Notes: a model not told the origin generated them from the letters alone. DNA of 64,000 nucleotides from Epiperipatus broadwayi (GCA_028023455.1 JAQFVV010012506.1:1408714-1472713), one strand, 5' to 3'; positions 13,116-26,230 are shown, numbered from the stretch's first letter. Program-made: numbers and translations.

Positions 13116-13849
13116 AAATTAGGGAAACTCAATATTTGTAGAGCATGGAAAACTGCAGGCCACACTTCCCTGCCAACAACTGCCAAGATAATCTGCACCA
13201 AAAAAAATGGCATTAGATGTAAGGTCAAAGAGACTTGCTATATAGCAAGTGAACCTATAGCTATAAGCAGAAAAGAAGCTTGCTTCAGCATTTCCAAAAA
13301 ATGGACACTATGCCAGGAAATTAGCATAAATTTACAATAGGCTTTATCGCAAACATCTGTCACTTAGTAACAAGCTATGACTATTGGAACTTAGATTTCC
13401 CAAAAAAGCTCAGACTGCTAATTTGGGATTATTAATTATATAGCTTCATTACATGTGCGTAACGTACAATTATAGACTTATACATGCATCATTAATTTAA
13501 AATTTACTTAACTAAAAATGTTTTATCATGTTAATATTTTACAAGAGGTGACTAGATAATAGCTTTCTCATGGACTAGTCTGCAGATAGTATTATTTAGT
13601 ATATGAAACAAATATCTTGATGAACTCCCTGGTTAAACCCAGCAAATTGTGAAAATATAATAAAACAATATGAATTCTGGTTGTATTATGGGTATCAGCT
13701 ACTCTAGGACTACAAAGGTCAAGATCCTAAGTTGTCAAAGTAAAAAACAATTGCCTAGTATTGGAAACTATGGAGCATCTCAAGTGTTAGATATACTTTT
13801 TACAGAGCTACCTTCTCTTCACCTAAGAAACAATAAAATTACTTCAGCT
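13116..13849. other. Unassigned, moderately AT-rich stretch
   Basis: Sequence at 13130-13340 may still belong to the Penelope-like tail. The rest has one short ORF (13670-13852) leading into the LINE below. No function can be assigned. Confidence 0.45.
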
Positions 13850-16230
13850 TAACAAAAAAGGTATTTCAAAAGCAATTGTTCAGCACAACATTGATGTAAC
13901 TGTACTTCAGAAGACTAATTACTCTTCTAATAATGCATATATTTCTACAATTTGATGGATTTATAATGATTATTGATTGAATGCATTGCAAACATGGTAT
14001 GGCTATTTTTGTTTCAAACCATCTTGTAAAACAAACAACTTCCACTGAAGATAATTCAATGATATTTTAATCACAATTTGGATCAATTTTACATATGCAA
14101 TGTTTAGAAATCTTCCAATAGACACCAGCCCTTCCCTTCTTTTCCAGATCTTCCTATACCTTTTGTATTTATAGATTTCAAATCTCATAGTAGTCTTTGG
14201 GGATATGAAAATGAGAATCAAGCAGATTGTCAACTTTAAGAATGAATGAATTTAAATAATATGCACTTACTTTACAATGCCAAGCAAAGGGCATTCCATT
14301 CAGGCAAAATAGAAACAATTCCTGATTCACATTTTATTTTGACTAAAAGTAGTTTATTATTATACATAGTGAATCGTTTCCCCCATTATCAACATAAACC
14401 AAGTCCAATTATCTTGAAATCCACATTTCTACAGTTGAAAGTTATTCTGTTCTATAAGATGGAATTTAAGGAAACCTAACTGGAGTCAATATACAGAATA
14501 TCTTGAAAAAAATATTAATATAATTTTTCTAATAATATCTTGTTATGATAAGTCTAACAAACTCATAATAATACCAGAAAGTTCATCGCTAATGGATATC
14601 ACAAATAACTCATTCCAGATTAGAACTAGTCAGTAGTAATGTTTATAGCTAATTTTTGTCTAGAAATTATTCAAAAATTGTTGATAAACTTGTAAAAGCA
14701 ATGGATGATGCTAGAAGAGGAAAGTGGAGAGAGATCATAGAGAAGCAAAACTTTATAGGATCTACATTGTAAGGTTTAGTCACTGTTACAAAAGCTTGGT
14801 GAATATAAAGTTTTTTTCTAAAGAATAATTATAGTTCTGCTAATGAAGTTGCAAATCTTATATGCCAAATTTTTAAATACAAGATTGATAGAACAAGAAA
14901 AAGTATCATTAGAACAGAATCACAAGCTTCTCTTTACAATGTTCAACTAGCATCTACTGCATAAAATCTTAGACGTTGATAAACTTGAACATGCCTTGGA
15001 TTGTCTTAAATCAGGAAAGACCCCAGAAGCAGAAAGTATACTTCTAGAATATTTAAAAAAAATTACAACCTCAAGTAAAAGTATAATTGGCAAAAGAATT
15101 CTGTAATATTATTCAAAAAATTTAGCATAAAAGCAAAACTATATAGTAGTTTTAAAATCAAATAAACCTAGTAATGATTCAAAAAATTATTGCTTAGTGT
15201 ATTTAATAGGTGTTCATTAAAGACTTTTTGAAAAAATCACATTTATAAGAATTTTTCCAATAGTTGAAAACCATCTATCTATAGAGTCGATAGAGTTCAG
15301 GCTAGGAACAAGTGAACAAATTTTGTTCTTAACTCATATCGAAAAAGACTTAAATTAAAAAAATTATTGTGACTTTATTGATCTCACCTCCCTTATGCTT
15401 GAAAAAAATGGACTTCTTTGAACAGTTTCTAAAATGCAGGAAAATCATTAATTTACTTGATAAAATGCTCTCCAATAGATTCTCGTGACTCTAAATAATA
15501 GTAGTGATCAATACATAATTTAGCAGACCATTCTTCCTCAGAATTCTTTCATGTAATTTATTTAATATATATATATCAATAATCTTCCAGAAAAAGATGC
15601 AAGAAATTCGTTTATGCTGATGGTATTGCTTGAATTTTTCAATACTTCATTTAAACAATTGGGGAACAGCTCATAATCTGAATATAACAATTTTACAACA
15701 ATGGTCTAAAACACAATCGCATCCATGCATTTTAGGAGTAACCTTGGATCATAGCTAATTAATTTTTCTCATTTATCTAAAATTATATCAAAATTAATTT
15801 GTAGGAATAATATTTTCTTGAAAAACTAGCTAGTATTGTGATGCAAATCCTTTCTTGAAAAACTAGCTAGTATTGTGATGCAAATCCTTTAATGACAGCT
15901 GTGACTTCTTCAATGGTTTTCAGTTGTTTCACCTATTCCTCCATCCAACATCAGAAGAACAGAAAATATATAAAAATCTGTTAACAGATCAGTCTAGTCA
16001 ATTACCCAAAATATAGGTTTTACTACCTAGGACTCATCTCAAATCATCCACCTTTTCAATGTTAAACCAAGAGTCTACAACTGAAAAATTATGGCATACA
16101 AAATGAAATTATGATATTCTAAACAAATTTATTTTCTATATTCAACAATAAAACCAACTGGATTTGATCTTCCTAGATGCAACTGGAGTTTCACCAACCT
16201 GATTCACAATCTATGGTTGTTATATTCATC
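13850..16230 (+). pseudogene. Decayed LINE retrotransposon (endonuclease plus reverse transcriptase)
   Basis: The order of motifs across broken frames is that of an EN-RT LINE. HNIDVTVLQKT at about 13885 is the start of an AP-type endonuclease. FGDMKMR near 14190-14215 matches its GDFN-type motif. KQRAFHSGKIETIPDSHF at about 14283-14335 and FPHYQHKPS at about 14380 match the end of that domain. RT motifs follow: a domain-1-like region at 15220-15330, DLTSAYAW-like sequence near 15370-15400, and LYINNLPEKDARN then an altered YADD box near 15560-15625. A GFDLPRCNWSFTN match lies at about 16157-16195. Many stops and frameshifts make it non-functional. It resembles jockey/RTE-like elements of invertebrates; the exact clade is uncertain. 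Confidence 0.75.
15814..15887 (+). repeat. 37-bp tandem duplication inside the LINE
   Basis: The block from TTTCTTGAAAAACTAG to ATGCAAATCC occurs at 15814-15850 and again at 15851-15887 with no difference I can see. It falls in the RT C-terminal part and shifts the frame. Perfect identity means it arose after the element had died. Confidence 0.9.
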
Positions 16231-17799
16231 AACTTCATAAAAGAAATTTATCAGCCATTGATCTATGTAAATGTAAGCATATACTATGAACCATATAATT
16301 AATGACTTTCAAATCTATGACCATAATGTCAAAATTGAAGGACTTAAATGTTTTGTTAATAGTAAGTGATTTTAAAAAATCCATACTAAATATAAATATT
16401 TTACAATAATAGTTCATTTTTTATAAGAGAGTTTAAAATTTATGTTCTGTTTTCCTATGCTTATATATATACAAAAAGTAAAATTATTATTTTTTCTATA
16501 TGTATAAACAATAAAAAGTTACTCCCTTTCCATACCCCCCCCCCACTCTCCATTTTAAAGAAAATCACATGTCAATACACTTGAAGTATTTCAATGTGAT
16601 TACTCTTACTTCCTTACTTCAGAATGATTTATCAAACTAAAAAATTTAACACAGATTAGAATTTATGACCAAGGAAATGACCAGGCAAATTTTCTAAAAA
16701 TCTGCTAAATGAAAACTAAAATCAATATCCTTTAAGGTTTTTGTGAAAAAAGTAATAAAGTTTATAGTGAAATTCAAAATAATAATGGCAATATTAAAAA
16801 AAAAAAATCTAACTCATCAATTAATAACAAGAGCGATTTTTTAAAAAAAATAAAGCATTTGACATTAAAATCCATTAATTATATATATATAAGCTACTTA
16901 TATCTGCCGTACAATAAGGAATACTTTATTTAGAATACTATATATTTAACATTAAATATATTCAAAATTAATTTAAGTATAGGATTTGGAGTTGAATCTA
17001 GGTGAATCTTAGAATTTTTTTTCACAATAGCTGAGGATTTTCAAGTGAGCATACTTTTTTTCGAAGTGACTCACAGCCACTCTTTCTAGAATCCGATTTT
17101 TGGTCAGTAAGTGGAATCACTAAATAGCAGTTGAATAATTTGATGAGTAATGATTTATCCATTACTGTTCTTCTTAAAACAGTTGTTAGAGAGGTTTTTA
17201 ACTTATAATGAGGTATGGAGTATTTAAAGCTACTTTATTATTGTTGTTGTTGTTATTATTAAATGCTTTAGTTTAGAAATTCTATTTGTTTATTGATGTA
17301 CCTGGGTCAAATCTTATAACCGACTTTTATCAAACATCCATCAAATAGATTTTAAAAGTTTGTACATGTTCAGTATTGATGACAATGCAATATTTCAAAG
17401 TTTGCTGTCTACATATAAGTGTTGGTGGTGAAAATTTCCAAATGTATTGCTATTAGTTTAGTAAGTTTTAAAGATGGTAATATATTTTTTAAAAATATGC
17501 TTTCATTAAGTTTCATGACTACTTCACTAAAAAATATTTATGCTTAATTAAAATAAAAAGAATAAATGAAGAATAAAATCGTAATTTCTTCTGATTGTTT
17601 AACTAAAACTTGCTCTTTTAAAAATGCTGACTTCATAAACAAACAAAAAAAAAATATTGGAAAGAATTTTAATAGATGCAAATTTCATTTCAAATGTTAC
17701 AATAGGATGACATTGTTTACTTTCTCAGGTCTTAAATTTGAATAAGAACAGTTATAATATATATAATATTTTATAAAAAAAAAAAAAACACACACATTA
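16231..17799. other. AT-rich non-coding stretch
   Basis: No gene is seen. A C homopolymer with interruptions at about 16537-16548 and a short GTT microsatellite near 17240 are the only features. Confidence 0.6.
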
Positions 17800-18705
17800 A
17801 ATTTGTTGAGTAATGCGCTAAAAAACTAAAAAATGTTTTTCTTCAACTACAATTTTGTTATATTTAATAAGAGTACCAAACTCTCCATACAGTAGTGTCA
17901 CCAAATGCAAGCCTTCGTAATCAATGGATACAGATTTTGTGCATAAAATATCTATCTAATGTCTACTCATCCAACATTCCCAGACTAGTTTCTAGCTTTC
18001 ATCAATGAGGAGCCTTGGATTTGAAAGCACTGCACTTAGATCTTAGGATCTAATGCAACTCTCTAGCAACCAGCTATTACCTATTTGATAAACTATAAAG
18101 CTAAGAGCCCAAGATAAAAACACCATAATGCTTCCAATCCAAGCTCATTCGCTTGCATAGTCATATAGATCTGAACTTAGTTCAGCATCTAAATATTTTG
18201 GTGCTTTTAGTTTTTCAAAAACCACAGTCACCATTATCCTATGGGCTGAAGGGTTGCATTAGATCCTAAGATCTAGGTGCAGTGCTCTCAAATCCAAGGC
18301 CCCTCACTAATAAAAGCCACAAGCTAGAAACTAATCTGGGGGTGCTAGATGAGTAGGAACTAGATAGGGATTTTATGCACAAACCTTAACTGCATTCATT
18401 AATGAAGGGCTTTCACTTGGTGCATTACTGTATGGAGAGTTTGGTACTTTTATTAACAGCATGTGTAAGCATATGAAATGGTGATGATATGATGTTTTGA
18501 TGATTGTTATATTTAACTTGAAATAAAAGCATGGGGTGTGTCCATAAATTAATTAATTCAATCATAGATTTAAAACTAGTGATTTCATTAATTTATGGAT
18601 GATCCATGCTTTTATTTCAGGTTAAATATAAAAATAATCAAAATTATAGTTGAAGAAAACATTTTTTTTTTTTTTAGTGCATTATTCATCAAATTAAATA
18701 GAAGC
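17800..18705. repeat. Family D foldback interrupted by a family C foldback
   Basis: The outer arms are 17805-17870 and about 18630-18705 (TTGATGAATAATGCACTAAAAAA, inverted). Further inside, GCATGG near 18530 pairs with 18606 across the loop formed by ATAAATTAATTAATTC. Between the outer left arm and the rest lies a second palindrome: 17870-18085 pairs with 18235-18455, starting GAGTACCAAACTCTCCATACAG and running through CAGACTAGTTTCTAGC and CTTAGATCTTAGGATCTAATGC. TTGTTATATTTAA occurs on both sides of the insert (17857 and 18507). No coding sequence is present. Confidence 0.75.
17870..18457. repeat. Family C foldback with arms of about 215 bp
   Basis: The two arms match over most of their length as inverted copies. 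A central loop at 18086-18234 is not palindromic. The loop recurs, in the opposite orientation, at about 25885-26015. The arm recurs singly at 26020-26175 and partly at 23440-23520, so the family is dispersed in several arrangements. Confidence 0.8.
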
Positions 18706-19259
18706 ATTTTTTTTTTATAGATAATATATTATTTTGCTACAAATTGTATAAAGAAATTATTTCACTATACTTATTTTATTAAACTAGAAGAAGTAAATAA
18801 TAATTTATACATATTAACTACATAATTATTAAATATTAAAACAAAACTTTTCTATAAAAAAAATTCTATGCATCTTCCTTTCTTCAGATTTCAAATCATA
18901 TTATAATAATAAATTAAAAGTCAAAACAAACTATACTTAATATATACTTAATTTTTTTCCTTGTTATGTTACTGTATATAGAAATGTTTCAATTGTATCC
19001 ACTAATTTAATCTTCATTTTCCTTAATTATATAATATTTTTCACTCATCATTAGATACTTTCAACTTGATATTGATTCCTAATACTATAAAAAATTTCCC
19101 TAAGATGAACGATTTCTTATTTGACTTTTGAAGTTGTACAAGCACATTCATTCCTATGATTGGAAAGTGTACACATCTCACATAGGAATATAAGATAATA
19201 ATATCAATTTGGTAATTTGAGATTAAAATGAGAGATCTGGTTTAATCTAATCAATTGTT
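18706..19259. other. AT-rich non-coding stretch
   Basis: Nothing recognisable was found. Confidence 0.55.
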
Positions 19260-20580
19260 TTTTTGGCATCAAGTCTTCATCAAATGACACATTGTAAAAT
19301 CATTAATACTTTTCCTTTTCTTCAATATCCAAATTTCACATCTATACAGGAGTCACATAAAATATCTTTTGAACAAGTTAGGTATTTGATTTTAAAGATA
19401 TGTCCTTATATTCAAAAATATTTTACAGAATTTTTGTGCCCATGATTCATCTGCAATTGTTGATGAATAGTCTAAGAAAGCAAAAATCATCAATAACTTT
19501 TGTTTATCATTAGTGTTAAAATTAGCCATAGTTCCTATCATCATAATCTTTGGCTCTCTCATATCTAATTGTAAATCCATATATACAATCTAAAGTCTCA
19601 AAATCTTTTTTAATTTTAGTTATAAATGTCTATCTTCAACATATAAGGTTGCATAATATTTCTTCTGTCAAGGATGAATTCACATTTGGTTCAATTCAAT
19701 CCAAATTCCCTCATTCTAAATTCAGTATACAATTAAACAGATGGGATGACAAGTGCAGTTCTAACTCTTTTGTTAACGTAAAATCAGTTTGTTTTACCAA
19801 ATTGTATTTTAAGTGCAGCATATAGTCTCATGTATATGTCTCATAAAAACAATGTAAAATGTCTAATGCCAAAGAACATTCCATAATTTATCATAGTAAA
19901 GAAGATCAAAATCTTATTGTAGTCAATAAAGTACATACATCTTTCTATTAATAATTTTTATTAGCCATTTATTAACTAGAGATTATTTAATAATGAATAA
20001 TATTTCTGTAGTGTAATTTTCACTTTACCGCTCTTATACAAAGTAGAGAGTAGTGTAGTGTCTTTCTTGTATTTGCAGTTTTCAATTGCCCAGTATGCTT
20101 TAGCAATAAAATCTTTTGTTCCTCAAGCTATCTTGAAACTAGCTTGAATATATGACATTCTCTTCCAATACAAGATTTTGATTATGAAGCATAATCTTCT
20201 TTGTATATGGTATATAAGATATTAGTTGACAGTTTTCATTTTCTGATAATCTATAGATCTTAGCATTTTACAGATTATTGATTCTTTTTCAGTTTCCTGA
20301 AAAAATTTTAATGTCATGCCATCAATTCCAATTTCTTATGATTTGACAACAATTTCAAGGCTAATTTGATCTCATCTTCTATTATTGGAAATTTTTTATA
20401 TAAAGATCCTCATTAAAAAATGTCTTACTTGAAGTCTATATGCTGTAGCTCTTTGATGTTCTTTTCTATATATTTGTTAACCTTTATTTCTTCAATTATA
20501 ATCTATCCATTCTTTGTAATGTTGTTAGTAACATACTTAATGAAGATTGATGATTAATAGACAGACACAAATATTTCATT
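19260..20580 (-). pseudogene. Decayed LINE reverse transcriptase, split by a family A repeat
   Basis: On the minus strand, 20295-20335 reads GIDGMTLKFFQ, matching the PGIDG motif that opens the RT. At 19315-19350 it reads LLYRCEIWILKK, matching the conserved YGCE-W motif after the palm domain. Between these lies ESWAQKFCKIF (about 19400-19440), also LINE-like. The copy is full of stops. A family A terminal block at 19945-20090 sits in the middle, so the LINE was hit by that element after insertion. The 5' endonuclease part is missing. Confidence 0.65.
19945..20090 (-). repeat. Family A repeat, inverted partial copy
   Basis: The block reads TATTAATAATTTTTATTAG then AGAGATTAT...ATAATATTTCTGTAGTGTAATTTTCACT. 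This is the reverse complement of the end of the units at 686-1500. The following TACCGCTC...AGTAGAGAGTAG also matches 1390-1440 inverted. It shows where that family ends and that it transposes. Confidence 0.8.
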
Positions 20581-20636
20581 ATATATGCAGTATATATACA
20601 AATGCAATAATATATATATATAATAATTTATAAAAA

Positions 20637-20862
20637 CACTTTTATTTAATTTGATGAGTAATTCATTAAAAAACAAAGAAGTTTGGTTGTTATATTAATA
20701 TGAATTAAAAGCATGGGCATCCATTAATTGTTTGAATTAATTAATTTATGGATGCCAAGTACTTTTATTTTAAGTTAAATAAAACAACCAAAATTATAGT
20801 TAAAACATTTTTTTTTTTAGTAAATTATTTATCAAATTAAATAAAAGCATTTTTTTTTACAA
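20637..20862. repeat. Family D foldback, intact small copy
   Basis: The left arm (TTAATTTGATGAGTAATTCATTAAAAAA..., 20645) and the right arm (TTAGTAAATTATTTATCAAATTAA, up to 20840) pair as inverted repeats. So do ATTAAAAGCATGGGCATCCA and TGGATGCCAAGTACTTTTAT around a central ATTAATT palindrome. It is the uninterrupted version of the outer element at 17800-18705. No coding sequence is present. Confidence 0.8.
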
Positions 20863-21596
20863 AATATTAATATATATACACATTTCATTTTTTAATGTTT
20901 GTTAGTGCTGTATTTGGATATTTTGCATCAGACTTTTTTTGGAACTATTCACATTCAAATTTAAAATCTGAAAATCTAAACACTATCTCCATATTTGTAC
21001 TATTTAAAATGAAATTTGCATATGCTAAAAATCATTTACAAGGTTTTTTGTTTATGAAGGCAATGTTTTTTTTAAATAAAAATTTTTTTTAGCTAAACAA
21101 TTAAGAGAAATTAAGATTTCATCATTCATTTATTTTATATTTTATTTTAATTAACTATAAAGACTTTTTAGTGAATTAATCACAAATTTCAATGAAAGCA
21201 TATTTTTAAAAATATAACATTATCTATTGTGCATCATTGAAAAGTTACTGAACCAATTAAAATTTAGTCTGTCAACCCTGTTATAGTAGAACAACTGGCT
21301 GGACAATCCTGAAATATTGCATTAACATATTGTATTACTATCAAAACCTATTATGAGTACAAAATTTGAAGATGATCCATTCAATATAGGTATGTTAAAA
21401 ACTAATTACAAGATATGGCCCAAATAAGCAAACAAATAATTTCTAAATCAAATAAAAATATTTAAAAATATAATAAAAAGAAAAAGTTTGTTTTCAATTT
21501 AAATTTATGACTAAAATTCATCATTAACATCTATTAATGACAGCTTGAAAGCCTTAATATGTGATTAACTATGCTGTAAATTCAATTAAATAATTT
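20863..21596. other. AT-rich non-coding stretch
   Basis: One ORF of 65 codons (20895-21092) has a low-complexity F/K/N composition and is not credible as a gene. Nothing else is recognised. Confidence 0.5.
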
Positions 21597-22035
21597 TTGT
21601 AGGAATTTTTCAAAGATCAGCATTTACCCGACAATTGAAGATAAATAAACAAAAAAGGATAATACCAAGTCAATACCTATCAGTTATTGCAGTATTTGTT
21701 GATATTTTTATAATTAATGAAATTTAAATACAATGGAATTTATAGAATGATGTATTTTAGACATTTTCTTTTATAATATTCCTAAACAAAAGACCATTTC
21801 AGTGAAATATTATTATAAAACAGTCATTAATTTTGTATTTTAAAAATAACAATGATTTTTTTAGGAATTTTTGAAAGATCAGTATTTACATAACAACTGA
21901 AGACAAATAAACAAAAAAAAAAGTAATACTGAATCAATATCCTGCAATATTTACTGAAATTTTTATCACACTAATGTATTGAAAAATGCTAAATGGATTT
22001 TATAAATAATCTGGGTAAATATAGTATTTTAGTGA
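21597..22035. repeat. Diverged direct repeat, about 264-bp period
   Basis: TGTAGGAATTTTTCAAAGATCAG at 21598 and TTTAGGAATTTTTGAAAGATCAG at 21862 open two copies that share AACAATTGAAGA/AACAACTGAAGA, AAATAAACAAAAAA and TGCARTATTTRYTGA in the same order. The copies are diverged, so this is an old duplication or two members of one family. Confidence 0.75.
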
Positions 22036-23329
22036 TGTAAAATTTAAATATTCCCATTGCACATGTGAACTGTCTGGACATGTGTATATGTATTTGAAAA
22101 ATAAAGTTTATTATTGAATTTGTAAAATACGTGCAGACAATGCATTGTTACTGTTTTATTCGCAAAGTGGAGCACTCTAGAAAAATCATCTGTCAAAAAA
22201 ATTGAATAATAAATTATGCATATTTGCACAAGTAAAAAAAAAAATTGGGTTACTTGCAGTGAGCATTAAAATTGTAAAAAACTGTCAAAGAAAATAATAA
22301 GGTTTTTGTAAAGGAGAAAAAGCAAGTTTAAAATAAAACAATATTTTTGTTTGCAAATATGTGAAAGTGAACAGCAAAATGACAAACTAAACTACACAAC
22401 AGATTATAATATACATTCGTATTGTGAGAATGAACTATTCCCACAACTAACTTGTTAGTAATGATTGCCCAAGTTGCAGGATAACTATTATCATTTCTAT
22501 TATTTTTTTATTATTTAAATTATTGCTGAAATATAAAAGTTGTTTATTTTATCACTAACATGGCTGACAATATTGAATAGTCATGAATAAACAGTAATAT
22601 GTTTAGAAAGACATTGAGGATTTATTAACAATAATAAATTCTTCATCTTATTGATTATTTTTTTTAAAAAACAACACACTTTCATTCTTATTTTCAGAGT
22701 TTTATCATTTTCTTCATTTACTTCCATTACTTCATTAGTTTGTGACAAATAACTAATATAATATTTTTCTTGTTCCTCATGTAAGATTTCTAATCATTTT
22801 TCAGTAATTTAGAATAAGTTAAGATTACTATTTTTAATTAGAAGTTTTGTTATAATGATATTTGAGGGGAACTTTTGAATCTGAACATGGTCCATCAAAA
22901 ACATATATTAATAAAGAATTGTAACAAATATACATAAATATGGCTTCTAGACCACAACACATTAGATTTAACTTAAAATCCTAAATCCTTTCATCAAAGG
23001 CAAAAACCAGAAATGGGTCTGGAAATATGATTATTATAGCACTAATACTATTATATCTCAATTGAATACTCAAGATCATAATAGATGATTTTAGATAAGG
23101 ATGAAGAGAACTGTTCTTGGAAACAAATATATATTTTAAAAAAATTTTCTAAATAAAATAACTTAGCCATCAATCATTTCAGGCATCAATTCTTCAAAAA
23201 TTATCAAAATGATCCTGAAGACAAGGACAAATGCATTTGAAAAGATTTTTTTTTATTAATTTTCAACAAAATATACACTCACAAATAAACACTATATCAT
23301 ATAAATGCTAATCTAATACATATATCTGG
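22036..23329. other. AT-rich non-coding stretch
   Basis: No credible gene. A patch at 22950-23040 (ACATTAGATTTAAC..., AACCAGAAATGGGTCTGG) faintly resembles family C but is too diverged to be sure. Confidence 0.45.
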
Positions 23330-23975
23330 TATTGCAAAAAAATCAAGTTATACATCACATGACTTAATTTAATAAGCTTGTACTACAAATGTTATATAAT
23401 GAGCTGTGAATAGCTTTTAACAAGCTTTTCCAAATATTCTTATCCCCAGACTGGTTTCTAACTGTTGGCTGTTTTCTTATCCCCAGACTGTTTTCTAACT
23501 GTTGGCTGTTATCAGTGAGGTGCTAGGATATTCAGACATTAAATATAAAAATATCAGCTCAGGATCAACATTTATCTAATAGTTAACTATTAAGTAGAAA
23601 ATCTGAAATTTTCAGGCATTTATACGTCTTCAAATTCAGCTATCTAACTTAAATAGCCATACAGGACTGAACTAAATTCAGATACACCATATATTAACAG
23701 CTTTAGCAATATAACATTGCCAAACCCTCAAGAGAAAAACTATAATTGCAAGAAAATCAAGTCATACATCATGTGACTTAATTTAATGAGCTTGTATTAC
23801 AAATGTTATATAATGAGCTGTAAATAGCTCTTAACAAGCTTTTCCGAATATCCCTATACCCAGACAAGTTTCTAGCTATTGGTTGTCATCAGTGAAGGGC
23901 TAGGATATTAACATTAGATCTAAAAATACCAGCTCAGAACCAGCATTTATCTAATAGTTAATTATTATAATATAA
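23330..23975. repeat. Tandem pair of family C related units, about 425-bp period
   Basis: GACTTAATTTAATAAGCTTGTACTAC at 23360 and its near copy at 23780 each lead into TATATAATGAGCTGTRAATAGC, AACAAGCTTTTCC and the CCAGAC-GTTTCTA core shared with the 18-kb foldback. The first unit also carries an internal duplication of about 36 bp at 23447-23512 (CTTATCCCCAGACTG, twice). No coding sequence is present. Confidence 0.75.
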
Positions 23976-25689
23976 TATATCTGATATTCAAAACTTAATA
24001 AAAATAATGATGGCTATTTATCTTTTAGCATTATAATTTATATACATTATATATACAAATATTTATTGTGATAAATGAGACTCAAGTCATAATGCTGATG
24101 TAAATTTAAATCAAAAATAGCATAAAAATATTTCAATGTATGGCATCACCAAAAGGTTGAATAATGTAAATAAAATAAACAAATAGTCATTTATTTCATA
24201 GTAAGGTACATGTCTCCAATTATGTATGAGTTTGGAGAAAATTTACAGTGTTGAATAATTTATTATTATTCATTTATTTAATATTGGAATCATTTTGATT
24301 CTATAAGAAAAACTGAAAATAAAAGTTGTGTGACTTTAAGAATTATTCAAAGTTGAAAATTGAAATAATATTTAATATTTGTGTAAGTATGAACAAGATA
24401 TATAAATTTCGTAGTATAATACTTGCAAAGATCATTTAGATAAAATTTTACTTTTCATTACAATGGATAGAAGGAACTGTTCAGCTTTATCTTGGAGTAG
24501 TAAGTATTGCCAGTTAAAAAAGACATTTGCAAAAAAATATATGTTGAAAGGTATTTATTTGACAATGAAAACAATAATTTGCAGCACAAATTAATTAACA
24601 GAAAATTCAGTTAGTCAATTTGTAATTTAAAAGCAAATATTTTAAAATTATAAATTTTTCCATTTATATAACATTAAAAAAATATTAAAAGCTAAAAAAC
24701 TTGAAAAAATAACCTCATGAAAGCCATAAATAATTAAGAATTTGGAAAACAATGTAAAAAAATCAAAGATGTTTTAAAAACTGCTTTGCATAAGTTTGGA
24801 AATCATGTTTTTTGATCCATAAGTGGATGGTGATAAAGAAAGAATATAAAAGGCTTTCCAAAAAAAATAGGATTTCTGACAGAGTACAGATTATAGTTTT
24901 CAAATTTCAGAGTTCAGGCTCAGAGTTTAAATAATCGGTCATCCCATATTTGCAGTACTTAATGAAGTTGGTTAAATAAATAATATCACAATGTTCATTG
25001 TCTGGTTCTTAACAGTAAACTCTAATTGGATTAATAATGAAAGGACCAGAGTGACTTAAATTCAACATTGACATGAAAATAATATTGGCATCAATGAGGG
25101 ATTTGTGCATTTCATCATCAGATTTTCAATAGCATGGATGGCTGAAGAGTTAGAGAGTGGAGTATATTGAAGCCTGTCCATTAAAGTTCAAAGATTTGCT
25201 ATCTTAATATAACCTTCAGTTTAGAGGTGTAAGGAAGCAAGCAACCTAATTGCTAGTGTGAAAAAGTATTTTTCAGTGTTCTCATATGGCAACAATAATG
25301 AATTATATTTATAACTTCTCAAGATCAAGGAAAAATCCACAAATGGGTATCAACCTACTGCCTTCCAGCTGTGTAGTACTTAAGAGAAATTGATAGCTTA
25401 CCAAGACCTTAGATAGGAGCTTTAAATTGTAACCTGTTGCTGATTCCTATTGTACCAAATGATATATTATGTATGTTGAATATCAACAATGTTAATAAAA
25501 TAGACTGATTAAAAATTAATGGTTGATTTTTTAATTCATGATTCAATATACATAAAATGTATATAGAAAAAATATGGAAACAATTTGAAAAAGTCTAAGT
25601 TTGAAATCAAAATAATTTATAAGGGATTTATTCTTTTCAAAGATATAAATATGATTTTTCTTTTTATAATGAGATTTTGGGAAGGATAT
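23976..25689. other. Non-coding stretch, unassigned
   Basis: No gene is recognised. The part at 24820-25450 is a little less AT-rich and could be a worn repeat or the untranslated part of something, but no frame stays open and no motif is visible. Confidence 0.45.
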
Positions 25690-26230
25690 TCTTATCTCAT
25701 GATCACCATTTTCTATGCTTGCTTATAACTATTAGCTTGCAGTGTGGCAATACATATAGTGAGTTTTTGCTGTTTTAATAAGTTATAAGCAAGCATAAGA
25801 AATTGTGATTATGTGATGTTTATTGGCTTAAAACCAATCCTGCCTAATAGGATATTGGTGGCTGTGATTATTAAAGAACCAAAGACACCAAAATGTATGG
25901 GTACTAAACTGAGTTCACACCTATATGACTACATAAACTGATGGGCTTGGATTGAAAATATTAAGGTATTTTCAATTGAAGACTTATAGTTTTGTAGTTA
26001 AGTAGAGATAAAAGGTGACTGCTGGAGGGATGCATTAGATCCTACGATCTAGGTGCAGTGCTCTCAGATCCAAGGCTCCTAACTGATGAAGGTCACAAGC
26101 CAGAAACTAGTCTGGGGGTATCGGATGAGTAGGCACTAGATGGGGATTTTATGTACAAGCCTTCTTGCATCCATTGATTACTCTAGCTTGCAGTATGGCA
26201 ATATGTATAGTGAGTTTTTGTCTGTTTGAT
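25690..26230. repeat. Family C element with a terminal hairpin and 44-bp direct repeats
   Basis: A hairpin at 25698-25735 (CATGATCACCATTTTCTATGC...) pairs with 25783-25818 (GCATAAGAAATTGTGATTATG). The block AGCTTGCAGTGTGGCAATAC...GAGTTTTTG at 25735-25778 recurs in direct orientation at 26185-26229. Between the two lie the family C loop (about 25885-26015) and one arm (26020-26175). The hairpin end also recurs near 18470-18505 and 49003-49045, which marks one edge of the family. Confidence 0.7.
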
